A stretch of 64,000 nt of DNA, taken from NCBI GenBank assembly GCA_047623825.1, contig JBLHOS010000004.1, positions 1-64,000 of the forward strand. The letters are read 5' to 3'. The notes under the pieces are model-generated. The model ran no database searches, was not told where the DNA came from, and saw only the letters and a program-made list of their open reading frames with translations. Source of the stretch: JBLHOS01 sp047623825. GTDB taxonomy: Bacteria; Pseudomonadota; Alphaproteobacteria; Rhodobacterales; Rhodobacteraceae. The position numbers and the translations under genes were made by a program. This document shows positions 18,735 to 27,112 of this stretch, in pieces; the first letter of the stretch is position 1; each line of letters begins with the position of its first letter.

Positions 18735-18776
18735 GATATGCTCCTATATCTAAAGAATTTCGGGGGTCAGCGTCTT

Positions 18777-19064
18777 TCAGGCAAGAATGCCCAGAATGTC
18801 GCTTTCCTTCATGATCAACAGCTCTTTGCCGTCAACGGTAACCTCTGTGCCGGACCATTTGCCGAACAGGATTTTGTCACCAGCTTTGACGTCCATGGCA
18901 ATGCGATCGCCATCATCGTCTTTGGCGCCTGCGCCAATGGAAACAACCATGCCTTCGGCAGGTTTTTCTTTTGCACTATCGGGGATGATTAGTCCGCCTG
19001 AAGTTTTGTCATCGCCTTCGATGCGCTCTACCAACACACGGTCATGTAGCGGTGTAAATGCCAT
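18777..19064 (-). CDS. groS: Co-chaperonin GroES
   Basis: The 95-residue co-chaperonin that caps GroEL. It starts MAFTPLHDRVLVERIEGDDK, contains the mobile loop KTSGGLIIPDSAKEKP (about residues 20-35) and ends SDILGILA. AAGGAG lies eight bases before the ATG. First gene of the operon, with a housekeeping promoter and a CIRCE operator upstream. Confidence 0.98.
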   Translation of the reverse strand: MAFTPLHDRVLVERIEGDDKTSGGLIIPDSAKEKPAEGMVVSIGAGAKDDDGDRIAMDVKAGDKILFGKWSGTEVTVDGKELLIMKESDILGILA

Positions 19065-19102
19065 CTGCGAACTCTCCTTCGGTTCGTGTTTCGCCTATTG
19101 TG

Positions 19103-19129
19103 TTGTCACTCGCCTTAGGTGAGTGCCAA
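19103..19129 (-). promoter_or_regulatory. CIRCE operator (HrcA-binding site) of groESL
   Basis: On the - strand, TTGGCACTC and GAGTGACAA are separated by exactly nine bases. The CIRCE consensus is TTAGCACTC, nine bases, GAGTGCTAA, so this is a clear match with three differing positions. CIRCE is bound by the repressor HrcA. It lies 39-65 bases upstream of groES. Confidence 0.9.
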
Positions 19130-19137
19130 CGTTGCGT

Positions 19138-19166
19138 GAGATAGTCAGGCCGTCGGTCCGAGTCAA
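19138..19166 (-). promoter_or_regulatory. groESL promoter
   Basis: On the - strand, TTGACT (19166-19161) and TATCTC (19143-19138) are separated by 17 bases, a vegetative-type promoter. The expected start of transcription falls at the upstream edge of the CIRCE element, so HrcA bound there would block transcription. Confidence 0.7.
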
Positions 19167-19199
19167 CCGACAGGCCTGTCAAAACTGAACGTTTTTTCG

Positions 19200-19770
19200 G
19201 CCTATGACCGCGATTCCAGCGAACCTTTGCGTAGAACACTTCAAACGTTCTGGCAGAATCCAAAACAAGGCAAACTCATAGGGTCCATGTTGGAGGGACC
19301 CAGAAAAAGAGTTCTCAGTTTAGGCGGCGCGATCTTTCGCGCCAAAACGCCAGAAGCGTTACGTCAATATTACCCACAACATTCGGGGATCAACATGTCA
19401 CAAGGCGCATGGATGCAGAACGCTAGGCCCACCGTCTTTGCATCCGTCCCCGACGGCACAGACTAGTTCAGCCGGTCCGGCCAGCAATAGATGTTGAATT
19501 TTCGGGTGGCTGATCCGTCTACGCTGGCGTTCTTTGCAGCTGTCGCAAAGGCCTTCGAAGGTCACGCATCCGGGTCGGGTTCGTACGGCTGCTAGATGCC
19601 CATGACGGGCCGCAACCGTAGTACCACCTGCCCCCCAATCGTTCTTGAACTGGGGGCAACACCGTTGCATGCCTTGCAATTGCGCTAACCCATTGTGCCT
19701 TATCCCGTGACACCCGTGATCGCCGCTTCTATAAGGGCGGCGATTTTGCACACTGTGATGGATAACCCTG
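19200..19770. other. 570-bp stretch without a recognised gene
   Basis: No gene is supported between the groES promoter and ppaC. A 79-codon frame from a TTG at 19227 has no ribosome site and no recognised family. Four inverted repeats are visible: GGGTCC/GGACCC near 19279-19300, GGCGCGA-TCTT-TCGCGCC near 19324-19341, GCCCCC/GGGGGC near 19630-19656, and ATCGCCGC/GCGGCGAT near 19719-19744. The stretch could hold a small RNA or a decayed element; I see no tRNA. Confidence 0.5.
19707..19735 (+). promoter_or_regulatory. Probable ppaC promoter overlapped by a hairpin
   Basis: GTGACA (19707-19712) and TATAAG (19730-19735) are 17 bases apart and each match the sigma-70 hexamers in five of six positions. 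The -10 hexamer sits in the loop of the perfect 8-base inverted repeat ATCGCCGC/GCGGCGAT. The ppaC ATG follows 36 bases later. Confidence 0.55.
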
Positions 19771-20694
19771 ATGACCACTCTTGTTTTCGGCCACAAATCC
19801 CCTGACACCGACAGCACCGGCTCTCCGTTGATCTGGGCTTGGTATCTGTCGCAGATCAAAGGCACCCCCGCTGAGGCGCGTTTACTGGGCGAACCCAACA
19901 CCGAAGCGGCGTTTATGCTGGCCCATTGGGACCTTGAGAAACCACAGATCATCACCGATGTGGACGCAGGCACACCCGTCGTTATTGTCGACACCAACAA
20001 CCCAGCGGAATTGCCTGCAGGTATCAACGGCGCCGATATTCAGGGCATCATCGATCACCACAAACTGGTTGGTGGGCTAGAAACTAAAGGCCCGATTGAT
20101 ATCACGATCCGCCCTGTCGCCTGCACCGCAACCATTTTGCATGAATTGATGGGTGATGACGCCGCTGCAATGCCCGACGCCATCAAGGGTGCGATGCTGA
20201 CCTGCATCCTATCAGACACGTTGGAATTCCGCTCGCCGACCACAACACCTGTGGACCGCGCGCTGGCAATGAAACTGGCCGAAGATCTGGGCATCTCGAT
20301 CCCTGAATATGCCGCTGAGATGTTTGCCGCCAAATCCGATGTCTCATCGTTTTCGGACGCCGAGTTGTTGCGCATGGACAGCAAGGAATACGTGATTGAG
20401 GGCACCAAATTCCGCGTCAGCGTTCTGGAAACCACCTCACCCGAGACAGTTTTGTCGCGCAAGGACAGCCTGATGTCGACCATGCCAACGGTCGCTGCTG
20501 AAGACGGCGTTGATCAGGTTCTGTTGTTCGTAGTTGATATTCTGAATGAGCAGTCGACCTTGCTGATCCCCAATGCGCTGACCAAACAAGTAGCCGAAGC
20601 TAGCTTTGCCACGCTTTGTGGTGACGCCGACACCATCATTCTGCCAGGCGTTGTCAGCCGCAAAAAACAGATCATCCCGAACCTCGCCCTCTAA
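19771..20694 (+). CDS. ppaC: Manganese-dependent inorganic pyrophosphatase (family II)
   Basis: A 307-residue DHH-family enzyme that hydrolyses pyrophosphate to phosphate, using Mn2+ or Co2+. Motifs: VFGHKSPDTDSTGSP (residues 5-19, with metal ligands His and two Asp), VDTNNPAEL, and the DHH signature IIDHHKLVGG (about 96-105). The C-terminal DHHA2 domain ends SRKKQIIPNL, a substrate-binding motif. The stop overlaps the convergent modC stop by a few bases. Confidence 0.95.
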   Translation: MTTLVFGHKSPDTDSTGSPLIWAWYLSQIKGTPAEARLLGEPNTEAAFMLAHWDLEKPQIITDVDAGTPVVIVDTNNPAELPAGINGADIQGIIDHHKLVGGLETKGPIDITIRPVACTATILHELMGDDAAAMPDAIKGAMLTCILSDTLEFRSPTTTPVDRALAMKLAEDLGISIPEYAAEMFAAKSDVSSFSDAELLRMDSKEYVIEGTKFRVSVLETTSPETVLSRKDSLMSTMPTVAAEDGVDQVLLFVVDILNEQSTLLIPNALTKQVAEASFATLCGDADTIILPGVVSRKKQIIPNLAL

Positions 20695-21782
20695 GGGGCG
20701 CCGGTCCCCACATTTCCGGGGGCCACGGCAACCGTTTTCATGATCGCATAACAGCTGAGGCCGGGCGCAACCCCCAAGGCCTCAGCAGATCTGCGCGTGA
20801 TCCGCGCCAAGATCAGATCCTGACCGACCCGCAATTGCACCACCATGCCGGGCCCATGTCCGGGCCGCAGCGCTGTCACCTTGGCGGCCAGAATATTCAA
20901 CGCTGACAGCCCCTGAGGCCGATCCAGCGCCAAGATCACATCGCGCGCCTCAATTCGGATCCGCACTTCCGACCCAACCGGCGCATTGATTTGGGGCAAC
21001 AATAACGGACCGGCAGAGACCTGAAGCTGCGTCAACCCATCGGGATGATGTGCACGGACCCGACCCCATAACACGGCACCTGCATCACGCACGCCCAGCA
21101 TCGGGGCGGCATCCGGGTCTGACAAGACCTCTGCGGTGGGGCCCGCTCGCACCACGCGCCCCTCTGACAGGGCGACAACTGTGGTCGCCAGTCGGGCAAC
21201 TTCGGCCACTGAATGGCTGACATACAGGATTGGGGTGCGTGTCTCATCGCGCAGCCGCTCAAGATAGGGCATGATCTCGGCTTTGCGCGCCTCATCCAAA
21301 GCGGCCAGCGGCTCATCCATCAACAACAGCTTTGGGTCTGACAGCAGCGCACGCCCAATCGCAACCCGCTGTTTTTCTCCACCAGATAGGGTGCCGGGAC
21401 GACGTTCCAACAACGTCCCAAGGCCCAGCAGATCAACAACATGATCATAGCGCGCGCCATCATTGCCGGGTGCAAACCAGCGGCCATACAACAGGTTTTG
21501 ACGCACACTTAGATGCGGAAACAACCGGCCTTCTTGAAACACGTAGCCAATCCGGCGTTTATGCGGCGCCAACCACAGGCGTTTGTCAGTATCAAACAAC
21601 GTCCAGTCGTCAACCGCAACGCGACCCACATTGGGCCGTACCAATCCCGCCACCGCATTGACCAGTGTCGTTTTGCCAGCACCTGAGCGTCCAAACAACG
21701 CGGTCACACCGGGCGGCGCCTCAAACGAAGCCTCCAGCGTGAACCCCTCAAAGGCATGCGACAAGGTGACAGACAGGCTCAT
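20691..21782 (-). CDS. modC: Molybdenum ABC transporter ATP-binding protein
   Basis: ATPase of the molybdate importer. The 363-residue protein has Walker A GRSGAGKTT (about residues 32-40), signature LSGGEKQR, Walker B LLLMDEPLAALD, and a C-terminal TOBE/Mop domain (about 285-355, RIRIEARDVILALDRPQGLS) that binds oxyanion. The start at 21782 overlaps the modB stop as ATGA; the longer frame within modB is a shadow. Last gene of modABC. Confidence 0.95.
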   Translation of the reverse strand: MSLSVTLSHAFEGFTLEASFEAPPGVTALFGRSGAGKTTLVNAVAGLVRPNVGRVAVDDWTLFDTDKRLWLAPHKRRIGYVFQEGRLFPHLSVRQNLLYGRWFAPGNDGARYDHVVDLLGLGTLLERRPGTLSGGEKQRVAIGRALLSDPKLLLMDEPLAALDEARKAEIMPYLERLRDETRTPILYVSHSVAEVARLATTVVALSEGRVVRAGPTAEVLSDPDAAPMLGVRDAGAVLWGRVRAHHPDGLTQLQVSAGPLLLPQINAPVGSEVRIRIEARDVILALDRPQGLSALNILAAKVTALRPGHGPGMVVQLRVGQDLILARITRRSAEALGVAPGLSCYAIMKTVAVAPGNVGTGAP

Positions 21783-22477
21783 GTGCCCCGGATCCTGCGC
21801 GCGACACGGGTCGATACCCATTCTGAGATCAACAGTGCTGTCATTGCCACGATCACCGCGATAATCACCAACCGCCAAGCGGAGCTTTCGCCGCCCGGCA
21901 CCTGCAAGAACGCGTAGATTGCTGTCGGCAGGGTCTGGGTCTGGCCCGGAATGTTCGATACAAAGGTGATTGTAGCGCCAAACTCACCCATCGCTTTGGC
22001 AAATGCCAGCACACTACCTGCAAGAATGCCCGGCAAGATCAGGGGCAATGTCACGGTCAAAAATACCCAAGGTTTTGAGGCGCCAAGCGTACTGGCAGCT
22101 TGCTCCAATTTCGGATCCACAGCCTCAATAGCCAACCGGATCGCGCGCACCATTAGCGGGAATGCCATCACCGCGGCGGCCAATGCGGCACCGGTCCAGC
22201 GAAAAGCAAAGACCAAACCAAAGGTTTCTTCCAGAAAGCCGCCAATCGGCCCGCGCCGCCCAAATGTCAGTAACAACAGATATCCCGTGACAACTGGCGG
22301 CAAAATCAGGGGCAGATGTACGATACCATTCAACAGTTGTTTACCAACAAATTCACCGCGCGCCAAAGCATAGGCCACACCCACGCCCAAAGGCAGGCTT
22401 AGCACCGTCGCCCAAAGCGAGACACGCAACGACAGGGCCACAGCCTGCCATTCTTCGGGGGTCAACCAATCCAGCAC
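21779..22477 (-). CDS. modB: Molybdate ABC transporter permease
   Basis: Inner-membrane subunit of ModABC. The 232-residue protein has about five hydrophobic helices and the EAA loop that contacts ModC, seen as EAVDPKLEQAASTLGASKPW, followed by TLPLILPG. It starts with GTG at 22477, directly after the modA stop. The size is normal for ModB. Confidence 0.95.
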   Translation of the reverse strand: MLDWLTPEEWQAVALSLRVSLWATVLSLPLGVGVAYALARGEFVGKQLLNGIVHLPLILPPVVTGYLLLLTFGRRGPIGGFLEETFGLVFAFRWTGAALAAAVMAFPLMVRAIRLAIEAVDPKLEQAASTLGASKPWVFLTVTLPLILPGILAGSVLAFAKAMGEFGATITFVSNIPGQTQTLPTAIYAFLQVPGGESSAWRLVIIAVIVAMTALLISEWVSTRVARRIRGT

Positions 22478-22478
22478 G

Positions 22479-23270
22479 TCAGTTCAATACCTCAAATCCA
22501 TGCGCTGCAAACACCTGCTGTGCCAATGGCCCGGACAAATATTGCAAAAATGCCGCCGCCTGCGGATTTGTCCCCTCCGAGACCAGGGCTGCGGGATAGA
22601 CAATTGGGGAGTGGCTGTCGGGTGGGAATGCCCCAAGAACACCCACATCAGGCTCAGCAAGCGCGTCAGTCGCATAGACAACGCCCAACGGGGCCTCACC
22701 GCGCGCGACAAGGACAAGGGCTGCACGCACATTGTTGAGTTGGGCCACTTGGGTGCGGACCTGCGCCCAAAGCCCCAATTGCGTCAACGCTTGGTGCCCA
22801 TAAATGCCCGCAGGCACGGCCTCAACCAGCGCCATCGCCATATAGTCTGTGCCTAATAAACCGATCAAATCCAGATCGGGCGTAATTTCAACCGGCGCCG
22901 CCCCGGCAGGTCCGATCAAGACCAACTGATTGCCCAACAAATCAATTCGTGACGCCGTATCGATTAGATCCAGTGCAGCCAGATGATCCATCCACGCGAC
23001 ATTGGCTGATATGAACAGATCCGCAGGCGCTCCAGCCTCAATCTGACGCGCAAGGGCAGAACTACCAGCATAAGAGATGACGATATCACCCACGCCAGCG
23101 TCGCGCCAATTTGCGGCAACCTGATCCAGCGCCGTCTTTAGGCTGGCTGCAGCAAAGACCGTCACGGTATCGGCCCGTAATGCGCCTGCCACCACAAACA
23201 GCGTTAGCGCAGCCCACAGGGTCTGCCGAACAGCACGGTAAATTTCACGAATGATCAGGCGCGGGGACAT
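22479..23270 (-). CDS. modA: Molybdate ABC transporter substrate-binding protein
   Basis: Periplasmic molybdate/tungstate-binding protein of about 263 residues. A signal peptide covers about residues 1-33 (hydrophobic TLWAALTLFVVAGALRAD). The mature protein starts TVTVFAAASLKTALDQVAAN, with the ligand-binding SYAGSSALARQIEAGAPADL, both typical. The ATG at 23270 is preferred to the TTG one codon earlier; the ribosome site is weak. First gene of modABC. No modE regulator is next to it. Confidence 0.94.
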   Translation of the reverse strand: MSPRLIIREIYRAVRQTLWAALTLFVVAGALRADTVTVFAAASLKTALDQVAANWRDAGVGDIVISYAGSSALARQIEAGAPADLFISANVAWMDHLAALDLIDTASRIDLLGNQLVLIGPAGAAPVEITPDLDLIGLLGTDYMAMALVEAVPAGIYGHQALTQLGLWAQVRTQVAQLNNVRAALVLVARGEAPLGVVYATDALAEPDVGVLGAFPPDSHSPIVYPAALVSEGTNPQAAAFLQYLSGPLAQQVFAAHGFEVLN

Positions 23271-23421
23271 CAACTGATAACGCCACCCTCAACCGCCATG
23301 GGCAAGAGATATTTCTGTTTCCACATCAGCCCCCCCTTTTGCCCGAGATATCATCAGCGTATGCATCGAACGTGTATGGGATGTGTACGGCTTGTGCATC
23401 GCAGTTTCAGCAGGAGTTTTC

Positions 23422-24294
23422 ATGACCCAAATCATCGCCTCACTCTCCGAAATTTCGGATAAATACGACGTTTTGTTTTGTGATCTGTGGGGCTGTGTGC
23501 ATGACGGCCTACGCCCGTACCCTGACGCGGTTGAGGCACTGCGTGCATTCAAGGCCAAAGGCGGAACAGTCCTGCTTTTGACCAATTCGCCGCGCCCACG
23601 CGACAGTGTTGCACGGCAATTGGCCCGCATGGGCGTGCCACGTGATTGTTGGGATGTGATCGCGTCCTCTGGCGATTCTGCGCGTGCCGCGATGTTGCGC
23701 GGCATGGTTGGCAAAAAGGTCTATTTCATTGGCGAGGACCGCGATCAAACCTTCTTTGATCCAATGCAACTGGTTGAGGACGCTGTCGAAATTCAACAAG
23801 TCCCACTTGACCAAGCCGAAGGCATCGTATGCACCGGCCCGTTTGATCCAACCGCTGATCCCGACGTGATGCGCCCTGAATTCCTTTATGCCAAGACTAA
23901 GGGGCTAAAGCTGTTATGTGCCAATCCTGACATCGTCGTTGACCGCGGTGAGGATCGCGAATGGTGTGCTGGCGCGCTAGCCAAGCTTTATACCGAAATG
24001 GGCGGCGAAAGCCTGTATTTTGGCAAGCCCCATCCACCGATCTACGACCTTGCCCGTGCGCGATTGACCCAGATGGACGTGTCGGTCCCAGATAGCCGGA
24101 TCCTTGCAGTCGGTGACGGTGTCTTTACCGACGTTCAGGGTGCGTTGGGCGAAAACCTGGACTGTCTATTCATCACCGGCGGCCTTGCGCGCGACGAAAC
24201 CGACACGCATACGCAGCCAAACCCAGAGAAATTAACAACTTATCTAAAGAATGCGCAGATGGAATCGTCCTATTCCATTGGGTATCTGCGCTAA
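23422..24294 (+). CDS. HAD-superfamily phosphatase (TIGR01459 type)
   Basis: A 290-residue HAD protein of the NagD-like class. Motif I is DLWGCVHDG (about 24-32), motif II is the threonine in LLLTNSPRPRDS (about 62-66), then FGKPHPPIYDLA and GDGVFTDVQGA (about 233-243). A conserved alphaproteobacterial subfamily with no assigned substrate; HAD proteins are mostly phosphatases. ATG at 23422 follows AGGAG by six bases and is preferred to the upstream start. Divergent from modA. Confidence 0.87.
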   Translation: MTQIIASLSEISDKYDVLFCDLWGCVHDGLRPYPDAVEALRAFKAKGGTVLLLTNSPRPRDSVARQLARMGVPRDCWDVIASSGDSARAAMLRGMVGKKVYFIGEDRDQTFFDPMQLVEDAVEIQQVPLDQAEGIVCTGPFDPTADPDVMRPEFLYAKTKGLKLLCANPDIVVDRGEDREWCAGALAKLYTEMGGESLYFGKPHPPIYDLARARLTQMDVSVPDSRILAVGDGVFTDVQGALGENLDCLFITGGLARDETDTHTQPNPEKLTTYLKNAQMESSYSIGYLR

Positions 24295-24412
24295 CGGCTG
24301 TGTAACTTAATTTCGCAAATACATCATGTTTTCGTTCTTTTATTACCTGCGGCATTGCGGCATTGCGTAAGATTACCTATCTTTGGGACATTGGAACTCA
24401 AGGATTCTGGTC

Positions 24413-24856
24413 ATGCTCAACAATCTGCCTCGCGGCTCAATCTGCATCGAAGATATCGAAATCGGCATGCGGCGCCATTTGAGCAAGGTGGTGACGGACC
24501 GCGATATTGAGATGTTTGCCGAGGTGTCGACTGATCACAATCCCGTCCATCTGGATGAGGAGTATGCACGCGATACAATCTTTTCCGGCCGAATCGCGCA
24601 TGGCATGCTGACGGCTGGTCTGATTTCTGCGGTGATCGGAGAACAATTGCCCGGCCATGGCTCTGTATACCTTGGACAAACTTTGAAATTTTTGGCACCT
24701 GTGCGTCCTGGTGACATGGTGCACGCCGAGGTCAAAGTAATCGCGATTGAGCATGGCCGACGCCGCGTCACGATGGCGTGCCACTGCAAGGTTGGGGAGA
24801 CAGTCGTGCTGAAGGGCGAAGCGATCGTACTTGCCCCGTCGCGCAAATTCGACTGA
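24413..24856 (+). CDS. MaoC-family (R)-hydratase
   Basis: A 147-residue hot-dog-fold protein with the MaoC hydratase motif FAEVSTDHNPVHLDEEYA (about residues 32-49, catalytic Asp and His) and GRIAHGMLTAGLIS. PhaJ-type enzymes hydrate trans-2-enoyl-CoA to (R)-3-hydroxyacyl-CoA, feeding polyhydroxyalkanoate synthesis. The ATG at 24413 follows AAGGA by eight bases. A 9-base near-tandem repeat (GCGGCATTGCGGCATTGCG) precedes it at 24350-24368. Confidence 0.87.
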   Translation: MLNNLPRGSICIEDIEIGMRRHLSKVVTDRDIEMFAEVSTDHNPVHLDEEYARDTIFSGRIAHGMLTAGLISAVIGEQLPGHGSVYLGQTLKFLAPVRPGDMVHAEVKVIAIEHGRRRVTMACHCKVGETVVLKGEAIVLAPSRKFD

Positions 24857-24906
24857 GGCACGGCTGCGTGCTTGCACGTCCGCATCAGCCTCGCTAGATC
24901 CGGCAC

Positions 24907-25833
24907 ATGCAAATAGTACGCGACTACCAATATGTTCGAACAAAAGACCGTGGCGCCTCTGCCGCGATTGGGAACTTTGATGGTGTCCACCTAGGCCACA
25001 AGCATGTGATCGACCTTGCACGTCGCGATCAGGCACCGCTTGGCGTCGTCACGTTTGAGCCGCATCCACGTCAATATTTCTCCAATGATCCCAATCCATT
25101 TCGCCTGATGAACGCCAGCGCACGCGCCAGCCGTCTGGAGAAGATAGGAGTTGAGATCCTATGTGAGCTGCCGTTCAACACAGCACTTGCCAGCCTTGAG
25201 GCCGAGGCCTTTGCCCGTGAGGTTCTGGCCGAGGGATTGGGGCTAAGCCACGTCGTTGTAGGTGCTGATTTTTGCTTTGGTCGGGGACGTCTGGGGACCG
25301 CTGATAGCCTTGTAGAATTTGGGCAACGCTTTGGATTTGACGTCACCATCGCTGATCTTCTCAAAGGCAACAGCGGCGCCGTGTCCTCAACCAATATCCG
25401 CTGTGCGCTAAGTGACGGCCACCCAAGAGAGGCGGCCGCGATGCTGGGGCATTGGCACCGGATTGAGGGCCCAGTTCTGCACGGCGAAAAGCGCGGCCGA
25501 GTTTTGGGGTATCCCACCGCAAATATGGCACTTGATGGCTGGCACCTGCCGAAACTGGGGGTTTATGCCGTATTGGTAGATGTGCTGGATGGACCGCATC
25601 AGGGGTCTTATCAAGCTGTCGCAAGTTTGGGCATACGACCAATGTTCGGCCAAAACACTCCCAATCTGGAGAGTTTCATTTTTGACTTTACCGGCGATCT
25701 TTACGGCACGTCATTGTCGGTCGCCTTGGTAGAGTTTTTACGGCCTGAACTAACTTTTGATGGTCTGGATCCACTGATCATCCAGATGGACGCAGACAGC
25801 GCCAAAGCCCGCACAGTTTTGGCGGCGTTATGA
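24907..25833 (+). CDS. ribF: Bifunctional riboflavin kinase/FAD synthetase
   Basis: Makes FMN from riboflavin and FAD from FMN. The N-terminal nucleotidyltransferase domain has NFDGVHLGHK (residues about 23-32) and VVGADFCFGRGRLG; the C-terminal kinase domain has GRVLGYPTANMAL (about 197-209) and the Mg-binding NLESFIFDFTGDLYG. Normal length, 308 residues. Its stop overlaps the next gene's ATG. No FMN riboswitch is seen upstream. Confidence 0.96.
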   Translation: MQIVRDYQYVRTKDRGASAAIGNFDGVHLGHKHVIDLARRDQAPLGVVTFEPHPRQYFSNDPNPFRLMNASARASRLEKIGVEILCELPFNTALASLEAEAFAREVLAEGLGLSHVVVGADFCFGRGRLGTADSLVEFGQRFGFDVTIADLLKGNSGAVSSTNIRCALSDGHPREAAAMLGHWHRIEGPVLHGEKRGRVLGYPTANMALDGWHLPKLGVYAVLVDVLDGPHQGSYQAVASLGIRPMFGQNTPNLESFIFDFTGDLYGTSLSVALVEFLRPELTFDGLDPLIIQMDADSAKARTVLAAL

Positions 25834-26306
25834 GCCGCCGCCCAGCCTCCAAACCGGCGCTACGCCCAGAATTTTGGTCACGCATCCCCAGCGTAAAGAT
25901 GACTGCGGATGAGTGGGAAGCGCTATGCGATGGATGTGGCAAATGTTGCCTCAACAAGCTGGAAGATGAAGATACCCATGAGGTCGCCCTGACCCGCGTC
26001 GCCTGTCGGTTGCTAGACGACGAAAGCTGCCGCTGCGGCCAATACGACATCCGCAAAACATTGGTTCCTGAATGTATTCAGCTGACACCAGAAACCATGA
26101 AAGACGTTGCGTATTTCATGCCCACAACCTGCGCCTACCGGCTGGTTCATGAGAATAAGCCATTATTTTGGTGGCATTATCTAATATCGGGCGACGCGAA
26201 TACTGTCCATGAGGCCGGCGTGTCTGTCAAAGGCATCACTGTGCCCGAATTTGAGATCCCCGAAGAAGATTGGGAAGACTACATTATTGATGAGCCGGGA
26301 ACCTGA
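25830..26306 (+). CDS. YcgN-family cysteine-rich protein
   Basis: A 158-residue UPF0260/YcgN-like protein. The metal-binding-like cluster CDGCGKCCLNK (about residues 31-41) is followed by later Cys residues (CRLLDDESCRCGQYD; LVPECIQLTP; TTCAYRLV). The family is Fe-S or zinc related and of unknown role. ATGA overlap with ribF indicates co-transcription. A strong terminator follows. Confidence 0.87.
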   Translation: MSRRPASKPALRPEFWSRIPSVKMTADEWEALCDGCGKCCLNKLEDEDTHEVALTRVACRLLDDESCRCGQYDIRKTLVPECIQLTPETMKDVAYFMPTTCAYRLVHENKPLFWWHYLISGDANTVHEAGVSVKGITVPEFEIPEEDWEDYIIDEPGT

Positions 26307-26375
26307 GGCGGCCTGCCCTCCTGATCAGGTAATTGCAAGCGATCCGAAATTTGGGCTGCCAATCAACGTAAGTAA

Positions 26376-26399
26376 GGGCGCCAGTGGCGCCCTTTTTTT
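26376..26399 (+). terminator. Rho-independent terminator after ribF-ycgN operon
   Basis: GGGCGCC-AGT-GGCGCCC is a perfect 7-base stem followed by seven T residues. It serves the + strand operon ending at 26306 and separates it from the convergent isomerase gene. Confidence 0.93.
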
Positions 26400-26419
26400 C
26401 TAGACAATCATAACAGATG

Positions 26420-27019
26420 TCAGAGCTTTCCAGACAAAAACAGGTCCAGGTCTTCGATGCGATCCTGCCCCCAGAAATGCTCAGTCTTGTCGACGACATA
26501 GAATGGCGCACCAAAAACATTGTCTTCAATCGCGTGCTCTAAGTTAGCGGCGTATTCTTCGGCGCTGCCCAAAAGATCACTATCTGCCAAGGACGGATCG
26601 AACCCGGCAGCTGTCAACGCATCGCGGACCACATCATCTTGAGAGATGTCTTTTTGCTCGGCCCAGCATGCCTTGGAAAGTCCATGTGCTAACGCGCCAA
26701 TATCACCGCCACCAGCCTTGGCCGCAGCAATCAGCGCATAAGAAGACGGCGCGGGATTCGTTGGCCAATGCGCAGGCTTAGTGTGCAACGGCAATCCGGC
26801 CTTCTTGGCCTGCCGGCGCAACTCTTCCAGCCGATACGCCTGTCGCGACGGATGCCGGTCTTTGGGGGGCGTGCCGCCAGTTCGCGCAAACAAGCCCATA
26901 ATGTCGAGCGGCTTGTAAGCCACTGAACAACCGTATTTTTCCGCGACCGCTTCCAAACGCAAACCTGCGAGGTAGGAGTTCGGGGAAATCGTTGAGAAGT
27001 AGTAATCGATATGTGGCAT
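26420..27019 (-). CDS. DsbA-family 2-hydroxychromene-2-carboxylate isomerase-like
   Basis: A 199-residue thioredoxin-fold protein of the kappa-class GST/HCCA isomerase type. It starts MPHIDYYFSTISPNSYLAGL, where the family has SPYSY-type active-site residues (here SPNSY), and shows ADSDLLGSAEEYAANLEHAI and the cis-Pro region NVFGAPFYVV. HCCA isomerase acts in naphthalene catabolism, but most genome homologues are of unknown substrate. GGAGG lies before the ATG. Divergent from prs. Confidence 0.85.
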   Translation of the reverse strand: MPHIDYYFSTISPNSYLAGLRLEAVAEKYGCSVAYKPLDIMGLFARTGGTPPKDRHPSRQAYRLEELRRQAKKAGLPLHTKPAHWPTNPAPSSYALIAAAKAGGGDIGALAHGLSKACWAEQKDISQDDVVRDALTAAGFDPSLADSDLLGSAEEYAANLEHAIEDNVFGAPFYVVDKTEHFWGQDRIEDLDLFLSGKL

Positions 27020-27112
27020 AAAGGCCTCCCGTTTTCACTTTGCGCGGACCGTAGCCTGATGTTAGTGGGTGTCAACGCCCCAAAAGGGCAAGTCTGCGTG
27101 AGGGACCCACTG

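Noticed and set aside
19227..19466. 79-codon ORF between groES and ppaC
   Set aside because: TTG start, no ribosome site and no family resemblance; kept only as part of the gene-poor stretch.
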